Source of the DNA: an uncultured Stomatobaculum sp.
Lineage (GTDB): Bacteria > Bacillota > Clostridia > Lachnospirales > Lachnospiraceae
Assembly: GCA_938010625.1 (NCBI GenBank)
Contig: CALLVJ010000078.1
Span: forward strand, 1-6,888
Reading direction: 5' to 3'
DNA: 6,888 nt
Part shown: positions 6,175 to 6,888 of the stretch, piece after piece
Layout of the letters: each line of letters begins with the position of its first letter
Numbering within the stretch: the stretch's first letter is position 1
Translations under genes and position numbers: made by a program
The notes under the pieces: model-generated
Databases searched by the model: none
Told to the model about the DNA's origin: nothing
Seen by the model: only the letters and a program-made list of their open reading frames with translations

Positions 6175-6888
6175 GCATCTGAGCCTGACAGAACTTCGGG
6201 AACTCGCAAAAGAGCGGGGGCTTCACAGCCTCTCGGGGCTCCGGAAGCAGGAGCTTGTGGAAAAGCTGGCTGCTTTGCCGCGCACACGGATTCAGCAGGC
6301 TGTCTCGGAACTCCCGCCGGAACTTCGAGAGGCGGCAGATGTCGGGACGCTCGCGTCAGGGCTTTTAGAAATCGTGAGCGAGGGCGGTTTCGGATTTCTC
6401 CGCTCGACAAATTACCTGCCAGGCGAGGAGGATGTCTATGTGTCACCATCCCAAATCCGGCGCTTTCGCTTAAGAACGGGTGACTTTGTGACAGGCATAA
6501 AGCGTCTCCGCGGGGAGAAGGAACGCTATAGCGCGCTGCTCTATGTGAATACGGTAAATGGTGTCCGCGCAGACGGTCTTCGCCGCGCAAATTTTGAAGA
6601 GATGACGCCTATTTTCCCGAACCAGCGGATTCCGCTCGCAGAGAGCGGGAAGAGTTCGCTCGCACTTCGGGTCGTGGATCTGATTGCACCGATTGGAAAA
6701 GGGCAGCGCGGTCTGATTGTTGCGCCGCCAAAGGCAGGCAAGACAACACTGCTCAAGGAGATTGCGAAGGCAGTCCGGCGCAACTGCCCGGAGATTCATC
6801 TGATTGTACTGCTGATTGATGAGCGACCGGAGGAAGTCACAGACATCCGCGAGTACATCGCAGATCCGGAGGTCGAGGTCATCTACTC
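6155..6888 (+). CDS. rho: Transcription termination factor Rho, N-terminal 244 residues (3' end outside window)
   Basis: Rho is the hexameric RNA-dependent ATPase helicase that loads on untranslated C-rich RNA and stops RNA polymerase. The frame runs open from the ATG at 6155 to the window end. Residues about 6-40 form the helical Rho N-terminal domain (LEHLSLTELRELAKERG). Residues about 68-132 are the cold-shock-like primary RNA-binding domain, with GGFGFLRS, NYLPGEEDVYVSPSQIRRF and LRTGD. Then come RANFEEMTPIFPNQR, Walker A in LIVAPPKAGKTT (K196) and Walker B in LIVLLIDERPEEVTD with D222-E223. The Q- and R-loops and C-terminus lie outside the window. The N-terminus is compact, without the large insertions seen in some Actinobacteria and Clostridia, so numbering runs only about a dozen residues ahead of E. 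coli Rho. It overlaps rarA by 20 bases and shares its operon. Confidence 0.96.
   Translation, partial: MTEERLEHLSLTELRELAKERGLHSLSGLRKQELVEKLAALPRTRIQQAVSELPPELREAADVGTLASGLLEIVSEGGFGFLRSTNYLPGEEDVYVSPSQIRRFRLRTGDFVTGIKRLRGEKERYSALLYVNTVNGVRADGLRRANFEEMTPIFPNQRIPLAESGKSSLALRVVDLIAPIGKGQRGLIVAPPKAGKTTLLKEIAKAVRRNCPEIHLIVLLIDERPEEVTDIREYIADPEVEVIY

Noticed and set aside
1..6888. Mobile elements, CRISPR arrays, tRNA/rRNA genes, riboswitches
   Set aside because: No regular repeat-spacer pattern, transposase-like protein, terminal inverted repeats, cloverleaf or recognisable riboswitch core was seen. All gaps between genes are under about 110 bases.

Overview
This is an ordinary chromosomal stretch, most likely from a moderately GC-rich member of the Clostridia (Bacillota). 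A Lachnospiraceae relative fits best, but that placement is inference. The reasons are purine-rich Shine-Dalgarno sites (GGAGG-type), tightly packed and overlapping genes, a clostridial-type class II aldolase tail, a compact Rho, and strict sigma-A-like promoter boxes. Nothing indicates a prophage, transposon, CRISPR array, tRNA or rRNA, and no gene looks horizontally acquired.

Layout. (1) Bases 2-1404, plus strand: the C-terminal part of a class II fructose-bisphosphate aldolase (cut by the window edge), then after 41 bases a complete branched-chain amino acid aminotransferase (ilvE), closed by a hairpin that looks like an intrinsic terminator. (2) Bases 1490-3028, plus strand: a small DNA-deoxyinosine glycosylase of the uracil-DNA glycosylase superfamily, directly abutting (stop TAA, then ATG) a cobalamin-pathway membrane enzyme, CbiB/CobD. 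(3) Bases 3020-3784, minus strand: a NYN-domain protein with a C-terminal OST-HTH/LOTUS-like domain, whose 3' end overlaps the cbiB 3' end by 9 bases. (4) Bases 3893-6888, plus strand: a three-gene overlapping operon of an exported transglutaminase-like protein, the AAA+ fork-maintenance ATPase RarA, and transcription termination factor Rho. Rho is cut by the window end after 244 codons.

How the genes relate. The window covers central carbon metabolism (aldolase), branched-chain amino acid metabolism (ilvE), base-deamination repair, cobamide synthesis, RNA metabolism (NYN protein, Rho) and replication-fork rescue (RarA). The junctions suggest translational coupling at glycosylase-cbiB (no gap), transglutaminase-rarA (TGATG, 1-base overlap) and rarA-rho (20-base overlap).

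The most interesting non-coding part is the 108-base region between the NYN gene and the transglutaminase-rarA-rho operon. It holds two good sigma-A-type promoters that appear to face each other, so the two transcripts would overlap at their 5' ends, plus a small palindrome and a 7-base direct repeat that could be operators. I found no convincing undescribed system. The best leads are this promoter arrangement and the coupling of an exported transglutaminase-like protein to rarA and rho.
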